Assembly: GCA_905214225.1 (NCBI GenBank)
Contig: CAJMLL010000004.1
Coordinates: 1 to 64,000 of the forward strand
Source of the DNA: an uncultured bacterium
Lineage (GTDB): Bacteria; Bacillota; Clostridia; Peptostreptococcales; Anaerovoracaceae
Direction: 5' to 3'
DNA: 64,000 nt
Part shown: piece by piece, positions 25,474-34,141 of the stretch
Position numbering within the stretch: the stretch's first letter is position 1
Layout: each line of letters opens with the position of its first letter
Notes under the pieces: generated by a model
What the model was told of the DNA's origin: nothing
The model's input: only the letters and a program-made list of their open reading frames with translations
Databases searched by the model: none
Program-made: the position numbers and the translations under genes

Positions 25474-26460
25474 ATGCATTTACTGCGTCCAATCATATAT
25501 CTATGCGTATTCGCAGCGGGATTCCTGCTGTCCGTACTGTTTACGGGGCTGGAAATTCCGTTCCTGAAAAAGAGACAGCTGAGACAGTACATCCGTGAAG
25601 AGGGGCCGAAGTCCCATCAGAAAAAGGCCGGAACACCGACCATGGGAGGTGTGGCCATTTATGCGTCCATCATTGTCACTTCCCTGGTTTTCGGCGCACT
25701 TGAGCTGGACAGCCTGAAAAGCATGCTGGCCGTTGTTGCCTTCGGCTTCTTCTTCGGGCTGATCGGATTTCTGGATGACTTTATCAAGGTTGCGGAGAAA
25801 CACAATCTGGGACTTCGTGCCTGGCAGAAACTCGCACTGCAGATTCTCTTTTCCATTCTGCTCTGTGTGTACATTATGAAATTTACCAATCAGGGAACCA
25901 ATGTCTGGATTCCGTTCATCAACAGAGATGTCGCCTTCGGCATCTGGTACATCCCATTCGTCATTTTTGTTATGGTCGCCATGACCAACAGCGTCAACCT
26001 GACCGACGGACTGGACGGACTGTGCGGCGGAGTCACAGCCATTGTCTCCTTGTTCTTTGTCATTGTCGGACATCACTTTTTGTCGCCGACGACAGAGATC
26101 TACTGCCTGGCAATGGCGGGCGCATGCGGCGGATTCCTGGTCTTCAACCACCATCCTGCGAAGATCTTCATGGGTGATACGGGTTCACTGGCACTGGGCG
26201 CCGGACTTACAGGCGCGGTTCTGCTGACCAAGGCGGAACTGCTGATTCCATTCGCCGGATTCGTATTCGTTATGGAATCTGCATCCGTAATTATTCAGGT
26301 TGTATCTTTTAAAACCAGAGGAAAGCGTGTGTTCCGCATGTCGCCGATCCATCATCACTTCGAGCTCGGCGGAATGAAGGAAACAAGCGTTGTGCACATG
26401 TTCTGGGCAATTGCGCTGATCTGCTGTGTCATTGCCTATGGAATTATGAGAATCGGCTAG
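25474..26460 (+). CDS. mraY: Phospho-MurNAc-pentapeptide transferase
   Basis: 328 residues from ATG 25474 with GAGGGGG upstream. An upstream extension to 25384 lacks a ribosome site and would exceed the family length. About ten membrane helices. Signatures: EEGPKSHQKKAGTPTMGG, the catalytic aspartates in GFLDDFIK and SVNLTDGLDGL, HHPAKIFMGDTGS and MSPIHHHFE. It makes lipid I on the inner membrane face. Confidence 0.96.
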   Translation: MHLLRPIIYLCVFAAGFLLSVLFTGLEIPFLKKRQLRQYIREEGPKSHQKKAGTPTMGGVAIYASIIVTSLVFGALELDSLKSMLAVVAFGFFFGLIGFLDDFIKVAEKHNLGLRAWQKLALQILFSILLCVYIMKFTNQGTNVWIPFINRDVAFGIWYIPFVIFVMVAMTNSVNLTDGLDGLCGGVTAIVSLFFVIVGHHFLSPTTEIYCLAMAGACGGFLVFNHHPAKIFMGDTGSLALGAGLTGAVLLTKAELLIPFAGFVFVMESASVIIQVVSFKTRGKRVFRMSPIHHHFELGGMKETSVVHMFWAIALICCVIAYGIMRIG

Positions 26461-26488
26461 GCTTCCGTATCTCAAGGGGGAGAAATCA

Positions 26489-27877
26489 ATGTTGAACGAG
26501 GAATTATCGAACAAAGCAAATATAGCAAGAAAAAACGTTCTGATTGTCGGCCTTGGTAAATCCGGCATCGCCGCAGCACAGGCGATGCTCCATCTCAAGG
26601 CAAAAGTAAGCATTCAGGATTCCAAGAAGAGAGATGAAATCGACACGGGCCTTCTCAGCATGTTTGAGGATCAGGGCGTAAAGTTCTATCTCGGGGAAAC
26701 ACCGGAGGACATGACTCAGTTCGATATGCTGATTTTAAGTCCAGGCGTAAGCCCGGAGCTTCCGTTCATTCAGGCGGCAAAGGATGCCGGCGTAGAGGTG
26801 ACCGGTGAGCTGGAGATCGCCTACAGAGTCGCGAAGGGCCGCTTTGTCGCCATCACAGGCACGAACGGAAAGACAACCACAACGACGCTGACGGGAGAAA
26901 TTTTCAAGAGAGCCGGAAGAACCACCTACGTCGTAGGAAATATCGGAAATGCAGTCATCGCGGCTTCGGAGAAGTCAAAGGAAGACGACTGGATGGTTAC
27001 CGAGGCCAGCAGCTTCCAGCTGGAGACCACCCGCTACTTCAAGCCGGTTGTTTCCGCAATTCTGAACGTCTCCCCGGACCATATGAACCGCCATCATACC
27101 ATGGGCGCCTACATTGCCGCGAAATCCAATATTTTCGCCAACCAGACCGAGAATGATTATTTCGTCACCAATATGGATGACCCGATCTGCAGAAAGCTCA
27201 TGGAGCAGAGCAGGGCAAAGGTTGTTCCGTTCAGTTCCACACAGCAGCTGGATTACGGTGCCTTCGTTCAGAACGGCCGACTGGTTCTGAAGAAAGAGGA
27301 CGGAACGATTGTCGACTTCCTCGGCGCAGATGAAATGAAAATCATCGGCGACCACAACATTCAGAACGCCCTCGCCGCAGCAGCCGTTTCTTACTGTGCG
27401 GGAATCGATGAGAAGACCATCGGAGATGCGATCCGCGCATTCGGCGGCGTCGAGCACCGTCTGGAGTACTGCGGAAAGATTCAGGGTGTCGACTATTATA
27501 ACGATTCGAAGGGAACCAATACGGACGCTTCGGAAATCGCGATCAAGGCAGTCGGAAAGAACATTATTCTGATTGCCGGAGGAGACGCAAAAGGACAGAA
27601 TTTCGATGAGTTCGTAAAGTATTTCAAGGGCAGAGTCAAGCATGTCATGCTCCTGGGAAGAGACGCGCACTTCATCAGAGAGTCCGCAGAAAAGACCGGA
27701 TTCAGCGCATTTACAGAGTGTAAAGACATGGATGACTGCGTAAAGAAGGCCTTTGAGATGGCAGAGCCTGGCGATACCGTTCTTCTTTCCCCTGCCTGCG
27801 CAAGCTGGGATATGTATGACAACTATGAGCAGAGAGGCGATCATTTCAAGGACTGTGTAAGGAGACTTGAGAGTTAA
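26489..27877 (+). CDS. murD: UDP-MurNAc-L-Ala--D-Glu ligase
   Basis: 462 residues. N-terminal Rossmann domain (VLIVGLGKSGIAAAQAML), ATP loop GTNGKTT (124-130), NVSPDHMNRHHTMGAY and a late SKGTNTDASEIAIKAV, then LSPACASWDMYDNYEQRG close to the C-terminus. It adds D-glutamate to UDP-MurNAc-L-Ala. The stop overlaps the ftsW start by one base, indicating coupled translation. Confidence 0.96.
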   Translation: MLNEELSNKANIARKNVLIVGLGKSGIAAAQAMLHLKAKVSIQDSKKRDEIDTGLLSMFEDQGVKFYLGETPEDMTQFDMLILSPGVSPELPFIQAAKDAGVEVTGELEIAYRVAKGRFVAITGTNGKTTTTTLTGEIFKRAGRTTYVVGNIGNAVIAASEKSKEDDWMVTEASSFQLETTRYFKPVVSAILNVSPDHMNRHHTMGAYIAAKSNIFANQTENDYFVTNMDDPICRKLMEQSRAKVVPFSSTQQLDYGAFVQNGRLVLKKEDGTIVDFLGADEMKIIGDHNIQNALAAAAVSYCAGIDEKTIGDAIRAFGGVEHRLEYCGKIQGVDYYNDSKGTNTDASEIAIKAVGKNIILIAGGDAKGQNFDEFVKYFKGRVKHVMLLGRDAHFIRESAEKTGFSAFTECKDMDDCVKKAFEMAEPGDTVLLSPACASWDMYDNYEQRGDHFKDCVRRLES

Positions 27878-29139
27878 TGGTGAAGAAACTGCTGAAAAGA
27901 TGGAGAATACGTCCCTTTCTGAAGCGTAAGCTGGGAGACAGCGATTTCGGCATCATTTTCCTTACAATCGCACTGGTCATTTTCGGCGTGGTTATGGTGT
28001 TCAGCGCAAGTTACTATTATTCCCTGAATAATACCGGTTCGCCGTACGGATATCTGAAAAAGCAGACCGTCTGGGCACTGATCGGATTCGGTCTGATGTA
28101 TGCCTTTTCCAAACTGGATTACCATTTCTGGCGCCGGGCATCCATCTGGATCCTTCTGGGCAGTCTGGTGCTGCTGCTGCTGGTTCTGACGCCTCTGGGA
28201 ACGAATGTAAACGGCGCGACGAGATGGATTTACATCGGCCCGCTTAGTATTATGCCGGGAGAACTTGCCAAGGGAGCGATTATCGTCTATGTCGCGGCCT
28301 ACTATTCCGCGAACACAAAGAGGATCAAATCCTTTACACAGGGTGTGCTTCCGATGGCAGCGGTTGTGGCGGTGTTCTGCGGCCTGATTGTAAAACAGCC
28401 GAACCTGTCTACAGCGATTACCCTGGCAGGCATTGTGTTTCTGATGATGGTGGTAGCCGGACTGAACCGCTTCTGGATCGTTTTAGCAGCGGTCGTTTCT
28501 GTCGGCGGTGCAGCGTTCGTCGTATCCGCGAGGGAGTTCCTGAGCGGAAGCAGCGCCTACTGGGCCAGACGTATCACCAGTTTCATGAACCCGTTCGCAG
28601 ACGCGAAGGGAGACGGCTATCAGGTCGTTCAGTCTCTTCTGGCACTGGGAACCGGCGGTCTGAAGGGCCTGGGCCTGGGACGCAGCATCCAGAAAAACCT
28701 CTATCTGCCGGAACCGCAGAACGATTTCATCCTTTCCATTATCGGAGAGGAACTTGGATTCATCGGTGTCCTGTTTCTGCTCTGCGTCTTCCTGCTTCTG
28801 GTCTGGCGCTGCCTGGTCATTTCCATGAGGGCACCTGACCGGATGGGAATGCTCCTTGCGGCAGGATTCGGAATCATGATCGGTGTGCAGGTTATCCTGA
28901 ATGTGGCGGTCGTCACATCCTCGATGCCGCCGACCGGAGTTGCGCTTCCCTTTATCAGCTACGGAGGAAATTCACTCTGGATTTTCATGGGCGGAATGGG
29001 AATTACGCTGAATATTTCCAGGCAGATATCCGGCGGAGGCGAAATCGTCCGGGAAGATACAGAAGAAGTCCGCAGGACAAAAAGAAAAAGCAAGAGAAAT
29101 AAACGATCTGTGCGCCGCCGCAGAGCTGCACAGTCATAA
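27877..29139 (+). CDS. ftsW: SEDS glycosyltransferase FtsW
   Basis: 420 residues, about ten membrane helices. It has the SEDS features: DFGIIFLTIALVIFGVVMVFSAS early, GATRWIYIGPLSIMPGELAK, EPQNDFILSIIGEELGFIG and GVALPFISYGGNSL. An Arg/Lys-rich tail of about 25 residues closes it. It polymerises lipid II at the septum with the class B PBP. The first base is shared with the murD stop. Confidence 0.95.
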   Translation: MVKKLLKRWRIRPFLKRKLGDSDFGIIFLTIALVIFGVVMVFSASYYYSLNNTGSPYGYLKKQTVWALIGFGLMYAFSKLDYHFWRRASIWILLGSLVLLLLVLTPLGTNVNGATRWIYIGPLSIMPGELAKGAIIVYVAAYYSANTKRIKSFTQGVLPMAAVVAVFCGLIVKQPNLSTAITLAGIVFLMMVVAGLNRFWIVLAAVVSVGGAAFVVSAREFLSGSSAYWARRITSFMNPFADAKGDGYQVVQSLLALGTGGLKGLGLGRSIQKNLYLPEPQNDFILSIIGEELGFIGVLFLLCVFLLLVWRCLVISMRAPDRMGMLLAAGFGIMIGVQVILNVAVVTSSMPPTGVALPFISYGGNSLWIFMGGMGITLNISRQISGGGEIVREDTEEVRRTKRKSKRNKRSVRRRRAAQS

Positions 29140-29169
29140 CGTCGTAATGTTGAAGGAGAAATAATTTAA

Positions 29170-30276
29170 ATGAGATTAATCATCACTGGTGGAGGCAGCG
29201 GAGGGCACATTTATCCGGCCCTTGCGATTGCAGATGAAATCTGTAAACAGGAACCGGGATCGAAGGTCCTCTACATCGGAAATCATGTCGGACTGGAAAC
29301 GGAAATTGTGCCGAAAACCGGATATGACATGGAACTGGTTGCCGCGCGCTGGTTTGAGAAGACGCCGCTGGGAGTCATAAAAACGTCAGCGGTGACCCTT
29401 CACGGATCAAATCAGTCGCTCAGGATCATGAAAAAATTCAGACCGGACGCGGTGGTCGGAACCGGCGGATTCGTCTGTGTGCCGGTTATCCACGCGGCAC
29501 ACCGCTATGGATGTAAAGTGTATATCCACGAGCAGAACGCTTTCCCGGGAGTTGCGAACCGTTTTCTGGAACGCTACGTCACCCGCGTATTTCTGGGATT
29601 CGGCGATGCCTCACAGTATTTCAAACAGCCGCAGAAACACACGGTTGTCGGAAATCCTGTACGCGACAGGTTCTTTAATGTTGACCGTGCCGTCTGCAGA
29701 AAGAACCTGGGACTGAGCCCGGATGACTTTGTCATTTTCTCCTTCGCGGGGAGCCAGGGAGCCAACCAGATGACCCGGGTTATGTACGAAGTCATGAAGC
29801 AGCTGAACGGAAAGAAAAATATCGTTCTTCTGTTCGGAACCGGCACCCTGCATTACGGCTGGGTGCAGGACCAGATTAAAGAAGATGGAGTTCAGCTGCA
29901 GGATAACATCCGCATCATGGATTACATCAATGATATGGAAAATTACCTCGGAGCAAGCGACCTGGTCATCAGCCGCGCGGGAGCACTTTCCGTGGCAGAG
30001 ACCTGCGTAACCGGACGCGCGTCCATTCTGGTGCCGTCTCCGAATGTTCCGGGCAATCACCAGTATTTCAATGCCAGATCGGTTTCCGACAAGGGCGGTG
30101 CGATCCTGATTGAAGAAAAAGATTTTACAATGAATAAAGTCATGCAGGAGATTTATCATCTGCAGGAACATCCGGAAGAACTCCGGGCAATGGAGCAGGC
30201 AGCAGAGAAATGTGCGCCGAAGAATGCCACAGAGAGAATCTATCAGGTGATCAGAAGTGATCTGGATGCCAGATAG
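29170..30276 (+). CDS. murG: UDP-GlcNAc transferase MurG
   Basis: 368 residues. The GGGSGGHIYPALA loop (7-19), VGTGGFVCVP, IHEQNAFPGVANR and a C-terminal SRAGALSVAE nucleotide-sugar site are all present. It attaches GlcNAc to lipid I to make lipid II at the inner face of the membrane. AAGGAGA serves as ribosome site. murC, often next in this cluster, is missing. Confidence 0.96.
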   Translation: MRLIITGGGSGGHIYPALAIADEICKQEPGSKVLYIGNHVGLETEIVPKTGYDMELVAARWFEKTPLGVIKTSAVTLHGSNQSLRIMKKFRPDAVVGTGGFVCVPVIHAAHRYGCKVYIHEQNAFPGVANRFLERYVTRVFLGFGDASQYFKQPQKHTVVGNPVRDRFFNVDRAVCRKNLGLSPDDFVIFSFAGSQGANQMTRVMYEVMKQLNGKKNIVLLFGTGTLHYGWVQDQIKEDGVQLQDNIRIMDYINDMENYLGASDLVISRAGALSVAETCVTGRASILVPSPNVPGNHQYFNARSVSDKGGAILIEEKDFTMNKVMQEIYHLQEHPEELRAMEQAAEKCAPKNATERIYQVIRSDLDAR

Positions 30277-30368
30277 CGCAGGGTTAGGGATCTGACCCGG
30301 GATTCCATTCTGCTTCTGCCGGAAAGCTTCTGTGATTGCGATAAAGATATTCAAGGAGGGGGCAGAAT

Positions 30369-31400
30369 ATGGACGATCGTGAACAGAAAAAAATAGACGA
30401 TACGCAGCAGCGTTATCCGACGAGCCGGAATTCTGTTCACGTTGACTTTGACTGGGGAACAGGAGAGGAAAAGAAGGATTCTCCTTCTCCGGATGAAGCC
30501 TTGAATTTCTTCAGAAATCGCGGGGCCGGCGCGGAGGAAAACAGCGCTTCGGATTACTCCGGAAGGAGTGGTCAGGACATGGTGGAGCCCTCTGCGGAAG
30601 AAAACAACAGGGATGCAGATCTAGAGGCGCGGAGTCCGGAGGATCTGGGATTTCACAAAGTGCCGAGAAAAAAGAAAAAGCACAGGAAAAAGCATATCCT
30701 GCTGGACATCCTGATCGTCATCGCTCTTGCGCTGGGCCTTGCCGCCTTCCTTTTGTCGCCTGTCTTCAACGTCAAAAACATCGACGTTCAGGGAAATCAC
30801 TATTACTCAGACAGTGAAGTGATCAATATCGCGGATGCGCAGAAGGGTGAGAGCCTGTTCGCGCTGAGCGGATACAGGCAGATGAAGGACAGGCTGCTGC
30901 AGAATCCGTACTTTACGGAGGTGAAATTCCGCTTCCATCTGCCGTCGACCCTGGTTATCCGGGTGAAGGAAAGAAAACAGGTGGCGGCCATCAAGTACGG
31001 CGATCAGTATATCGTAATTGACGGAAAGGGACGGGTGCTGAGAATCACCAGTGTCAACCCGGACATCACGATTCTGAAGGGCCTGAAGCTCAGCCGGATC
31101 ACACTGGGAAAGCGAGTGAGGGCGGAGCAGAGCGGAACCCTGCAGTATATGCTGGATATGATTGCGGAGACGCAGAAAGGCGATTTTTATTTCCGGGAGA
31201 TCGATATGTCTGGCGTTATCGTGAAAGCGTACATCACCAGAACGCTTCTGGTAAAATGCAGCGCCTCGCAGCTGAAAAAGGCGGTTGCGGACGGAAATCT
31301 GCAGAAGGTCGTGAATAAACTCTTCAAGAGTAAAATTTACAGAGGCACGATCAGTATAGGAAAAGCGAATTACATGTATTTCTCGCCGTCAGTATCATAA
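30369..31400 (+). CDS. divIB: Cell division protein DivIB/FtsQ
   Basis: 343 residues. A charged cytoplasmic region of about 110 residues ends in KKKKHRKKH. One membrane helix follows (about 112-135), then an extracellular POTRA segment (FNVKNIDVQGNHYYSDSEVI) and an FtsQ-like beta domain (LPSTLVIRVKERKQVAAIKY). It stabilises the FtsL/DivIC-PBP complex at the septum. Position between murG and ftsZ agrees. The cytoplasmic part is longer than in many homologues. Confidence 0.9.
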   Translation: MDDREQKKIDDTQQRYPTSRNSVHVDFDWGTGEEKKDSPSPDEALNFFRNRGAGAEENSASDYSGRSGQDMVEPSAEENNRDADLEARSPEDLGFHKVPRKKKKHRKKHILLDILIVIALALGLAAFLLSPVFNVKNIDVQGNHYYSDSEVINIADAQKGESLFALSGYRQMKDRLLQNPYFTEVKFRFHLPSTLVIRVKERKQVAAIKYGDQYIVIDGKGRVLRITSVNPDITILKGLKLSRITLGKRVRAEQSGTLQYMLDMIAETQKGDFYFREIDMSGVIVKAYITRTLLVKCSASQLKKAVADGNLQKVVNKLFKSKIYRGTISIGKANYMYFSPSVS

Positions 31401-31503
31401 TGTAAACGGGCAGAAACGTGTGTATTCAATAGATAATGATAATGCAAAACACTAAATTATATGGTAGAATAAAACATACTATGTATCCAAGGAGGCAGTG
31501 GGG

Positions 31504-32643
31504 ATGTTGCAATTTGAAAATGAACAGGATACGTCAGCTGTTCTGAAAGTAATCGGAGTCGGCGGCGGCGGATGTAACGCGGTGAACCGCATGATTGAAA
31601 CCGGGCTCGGCGGAGTTGACTATATAGCCGTTAATACAGACCAGCAGGCACTGAAGAAGAGCAATGCGGAAACGAAGGTGCAGATTGGTGAAAAACTGAC
31701 CAAGGGACTGGGCGCCGGCGGAAACCCGGAGATCGGCCAGCATTCTGCGGAAGAGACGCTCGATGATATCGTGCAGCTGATCAAGGGAAGCGACATGGTC
31801 TTTATCACAGCCGGAATGGGCGGCGGAACAGGAACCGGTGCGGCTCCGATCATCGCCAAGGCTGCGAAGGACATGGGAATCCTGACGGTCGGCGTGGTCA
31901 CCAAGCCATTTACTTTTGAGGGACGCAAGAGAATGCAGCAGGCAGAGAAAGGTCTGCAGTTCCTGAAGAAGTACGTCGATTCTCTGGTTGTCGTTCCGAA
32001 TGACAAGCTGATTGAGAACAGTGAGAAAGATACCTCCCTGCTTCAGGCATTTGCGATGGCAGACGATGTCCTGCGTCAGGGTGTTCAGGGAATCTCCGAT
32101 CTGATTTCCGAGGATGCGCTGATCAATGTGGATTTCGCGGATGTAAGATCTGTCATGACCGACCGCGGAATCGCACACATGGGAGTCGGCAAGGGCAAGG
32201 GCGAGAACCGCGCCAAGGATGCGGTTCAGGCAGCCATCGAGAGTCCGCTGCTGGAGACCAGAATCGACGGTGCCAAGGCAATCCTGCTCTACGTTGCAGG
32301 CGGCTACGATCTGGGCATGATGGAGGTCAACGAAATCGCAAGCCAGGTCGAGGAGCAGGCGGCAGACGATGCAATCCTGATCTTCGGTGCATCCGTAACC
32401 GAGGAAATGAAGGACGAGGTTTCCATTACGGTGATTGCAACCGGATTCGGAAGCTCCGGACTGGAAGACGGACCGGACAGCTTTACTGCGCCTAAGGGAA
32501 TGAACAACCGCAGAACCGTAATGACAGACAACGGTCTGCGCGGCAAGGAAGTCACTCTGGATGACATTTTCCAGAGCACCCGCAGTGAGAACCCGGCGGA
32601 TTCCAAGTTCGACATTCCGACCTTCCTGAATAATAACAAGTAA
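31504..32643 (+). CDS. ftsZ: Cell division GTPase FtsZ
   Basis: 379 residues from ATG 31504; AAGGAGG (31489-31495) is correctly spaced for it and too close to the upstream GTG. Tubulin signature GGGTGTG (107-113), [12 protein letters not shown] and the T7 region [12 protein letters not shown] variable linker leads to the conserved C-terminal peptide [11 protein letters not shown], which binds ring partners. It forms the Z ring. ftsA is absent upstream, so SepF or another anchor elsewhere would be needed. A TAGAAT with an extended TG lies about 35 bases ahead, suggesting its own promoter. Confidence 0.98.
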   Translation: MLQFENEQDTSAVLKVIGVGGGGCNAVNRMIETGLGGVDYIAVNTDQQALKKSNAETKVQIGEKLTKGLGAGGNPEIGQHSAEETLDDIVQLIKGSDMVFITAGMGGGTGTGAAPIIAKAAKDMGILTVGVVTKPFTFEGRKRMQQAEKGLQFLKKYVDSLVVVPNDKLIENSEKDTSLLQAFAMADDVLRQGVQGISDLISEDALINVDFADVRSVMTDRGIAHMGVGKGKGENRAKDAVQAAIESPLLETRIDGAKAILLYVAGGYDLGMMEVNEIASQVEEQAADDAILIFGASVTEEMKDEVSITVIATGFGSSGLEDGPDSFTAPKGMNNRRTVMTDNGLRGKEVTLDDIFQSTRSENPADSKFDIPTFLNNNK

Positions 32644-32694
32644 ACCGGCGGAAATCAGCCATCCGGCAGGAGTCCGCAGGCAGAAGAGAATGAG

Positions 32695-32724
32695 TGAAGC
32701 CGGTTTCTGCCGGCTTCATTGTTT
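32695..32724 (+). terminator. Terminator after ftsZ
   Basis: TGAAGCCGG (32695-32703) pairs with CCGGCTTCA (32710-32718), followed by TTGTTT. The T tract is imperfect, so read-through into the next gene is possible. Confidence 0.6.
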
Positions 32725-32753
32725 ACTGAATCAGTGTGCAGAAGGAGGAATCC

Positions 32754-33536
32754 ATGGTCACTTATATCACATCGAAGGATAATCCGGTTTTCTGGGACTG
32801 CCGGAAACTTCTGCATAAGAAACACCGCCAGAAGGAGAAGCGCTTTCTGACGGAGGGCGACAATCTCTGCGCAGAGGCTGTCCGCTCGGATATGGCGCAG
32901 GATCTGATTTTCTGCGAGGGGACCCGTTACGCGAAACACGCGGAGGACTGGAATTTCAAGGCTTCCTATATTTTCAGCCGGGAGCTCTTCCAGCAGATTT
33001 CCGACACCGAGACCAGCATGGGCGTTCTGGCCGTCGTCCGTCAAAAAGAAATCAGCCAGGAGGAAATGGAGCGTCTGGAAAGTTCTGACGGGAACATCGT
33101 AATCCTCGACCAGCTCCAGGATCCCGGAAACATCGGAACGATTATCCGTACCGCGGAGGGCGCCGGATATGAGGCCGTGGTCTGCGTAAAGGGGACCGCG
33201 GATATCTACGCGCCGAAAACGGTCCGCGCGGCGGCAGGATCGATTCTGCGGCTTCCGCTTCTGTTTGAGGACAGCGCGGACAGCGCCGCGGAACTGGCCC
33301 ACCGCCTGGGAAAGAAAATCGCTGTGACAGATGTCCACGGTGAATTTCCCTATTATGAGGCCGGACTTTCTGAGAAAACAGCCCTTGTTATAGGAAATGA
33401 AGGAAACGGCGTGGAACAGAAATTCCTCGACGCGGCGGACGTGCGTGTGACGATCCCGATGCGGGGCGGGCTGGAATCCCTGAATGCCAGCATTGCCGCG
33501 GCCATTCTGATGTATGAGGCCGTGCGCGGGAAATAA
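32754..33536 (+). CDS. SpoU/TrmH-family RNA 2'-O-methyltransferase
   Basis: 260 residues from ATG 32754 with AAGGAGG upstream. N-terminal RNA-binding domain (ITSKDNPVFWDCRKLLHKKHR, KRFLTEGDNLCAEAV). SPOUT domain with the three motifs: ILDQLQDPGNIGTIIRTAEGAG, LVIGNEGNGVEQKFLDAADVRVTIPM and LESLNASIAAAILMYEA. It methylates a ribose in rRNA or tRNA; the exact target is unknown. Confidence 0.93.
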   Translation: MVTYITSKDNPVFWDCRKLLHKKHRQKEKRFLTEGDNLCAEAVRSDMAQDLIFCEGTRYAKHAEDWNFKASYIFSRELFQQISDTETSMGVLAVVRQKEISQEEMERLESSDGNIVILDQLQDPGNIGTIIRTAEGAGYEAVVCVKGTADIYAPKTVRAAAGSILRLPLLFEDSADSAAELAHRLGKKIAVTDVHGEFPYYEAGLSEKTALVIGNEGNGVEQKFLDAADVRVTIPMRGGLESLNASIAAAILMYEAVRGK

Positions 33537-33602
33537 GAAGTATTGAAATGATGAGTTTACAGGGCAGGGCCCTGAGAACATAGTAATGAAGGTGGATGCA
33601 GT

Positions 33603-34109
33603 ATGGCAGACAGTGTAAAAGTGAGGATCTTCGGACAGGAGTACAGCATAACCGGGGACAAGACGCCGGAGGAAATCGAAAAGATCGCATCTTACGTGGA
33701 TGAGAAGATGAAGCTGATTTCCAAGGTCGCGGGCGGAGGAACTGTCAGCGGTGTGCCGGCTCTGACCTGTCTGAATATTGCAGAAGAATATTTTGACCTG
33801 CTGTCCAGAATGGACCGTCTGCGTACGGAAAAGGAAAAGGCCGTCAATGACAGCAAGCAGTATCTGCGGGCCATGGACGAGGCAAAGGATTCCTATGTCA
33901 AGGCGAAGGACCAGATGGAGAAGATGAAGTCGGAGCGCCAGAACGAGCAGACGGTGCGCCGCGATCTGGAAAAGAAGTGCGCAGAGTACGAGAATTCGAT
34001 TTTTGATCTTCAGATGGAAAACATCCAGCTGAAGAGTGAGCTGGAGAAGATGAACCAGAGCGGCCTGACCGGAAAGTCCTCTTCCGACAGCGATGAAAGC
34101 AAGAAATAA
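33603..34109 (+). CDS. zapA: Cell division protein ZapA
   Basis: 168 residues. The first 90 match ZapA (VKVRIFGQEYSITGDKTPEEIEKIASYVDEKM, then LTCLNIAEEYFDL). A long coiled-coil tail (about 80-155) extends beyond the usual length of roughly 90-100. It cross-links FtsZ filaments and promotes ring formation. It is preceded by GAAGGTGG. The extended coiled coil is common in clostridial forms, as far as I recall. Confidence 0.85.
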   Translation: MADSVKVRIFGQEYSITGDKTPEEIEKIASYVDEKMKLISKVAGGGTVSGVPALTCLNIAEEYFDLLSRMDRLRTEKEKAVNDSKQYLRAMDEAKDSYVKAKDQMEKMKSERQNEQTVRRDLEKKCAEYENSIFDLQMENIQLKSELEKMNQSGLTGKSSSDSDESKK

Positions 34110-34141
34110 AAGTAATTCAGATACACAGAAAGACACTGCCT

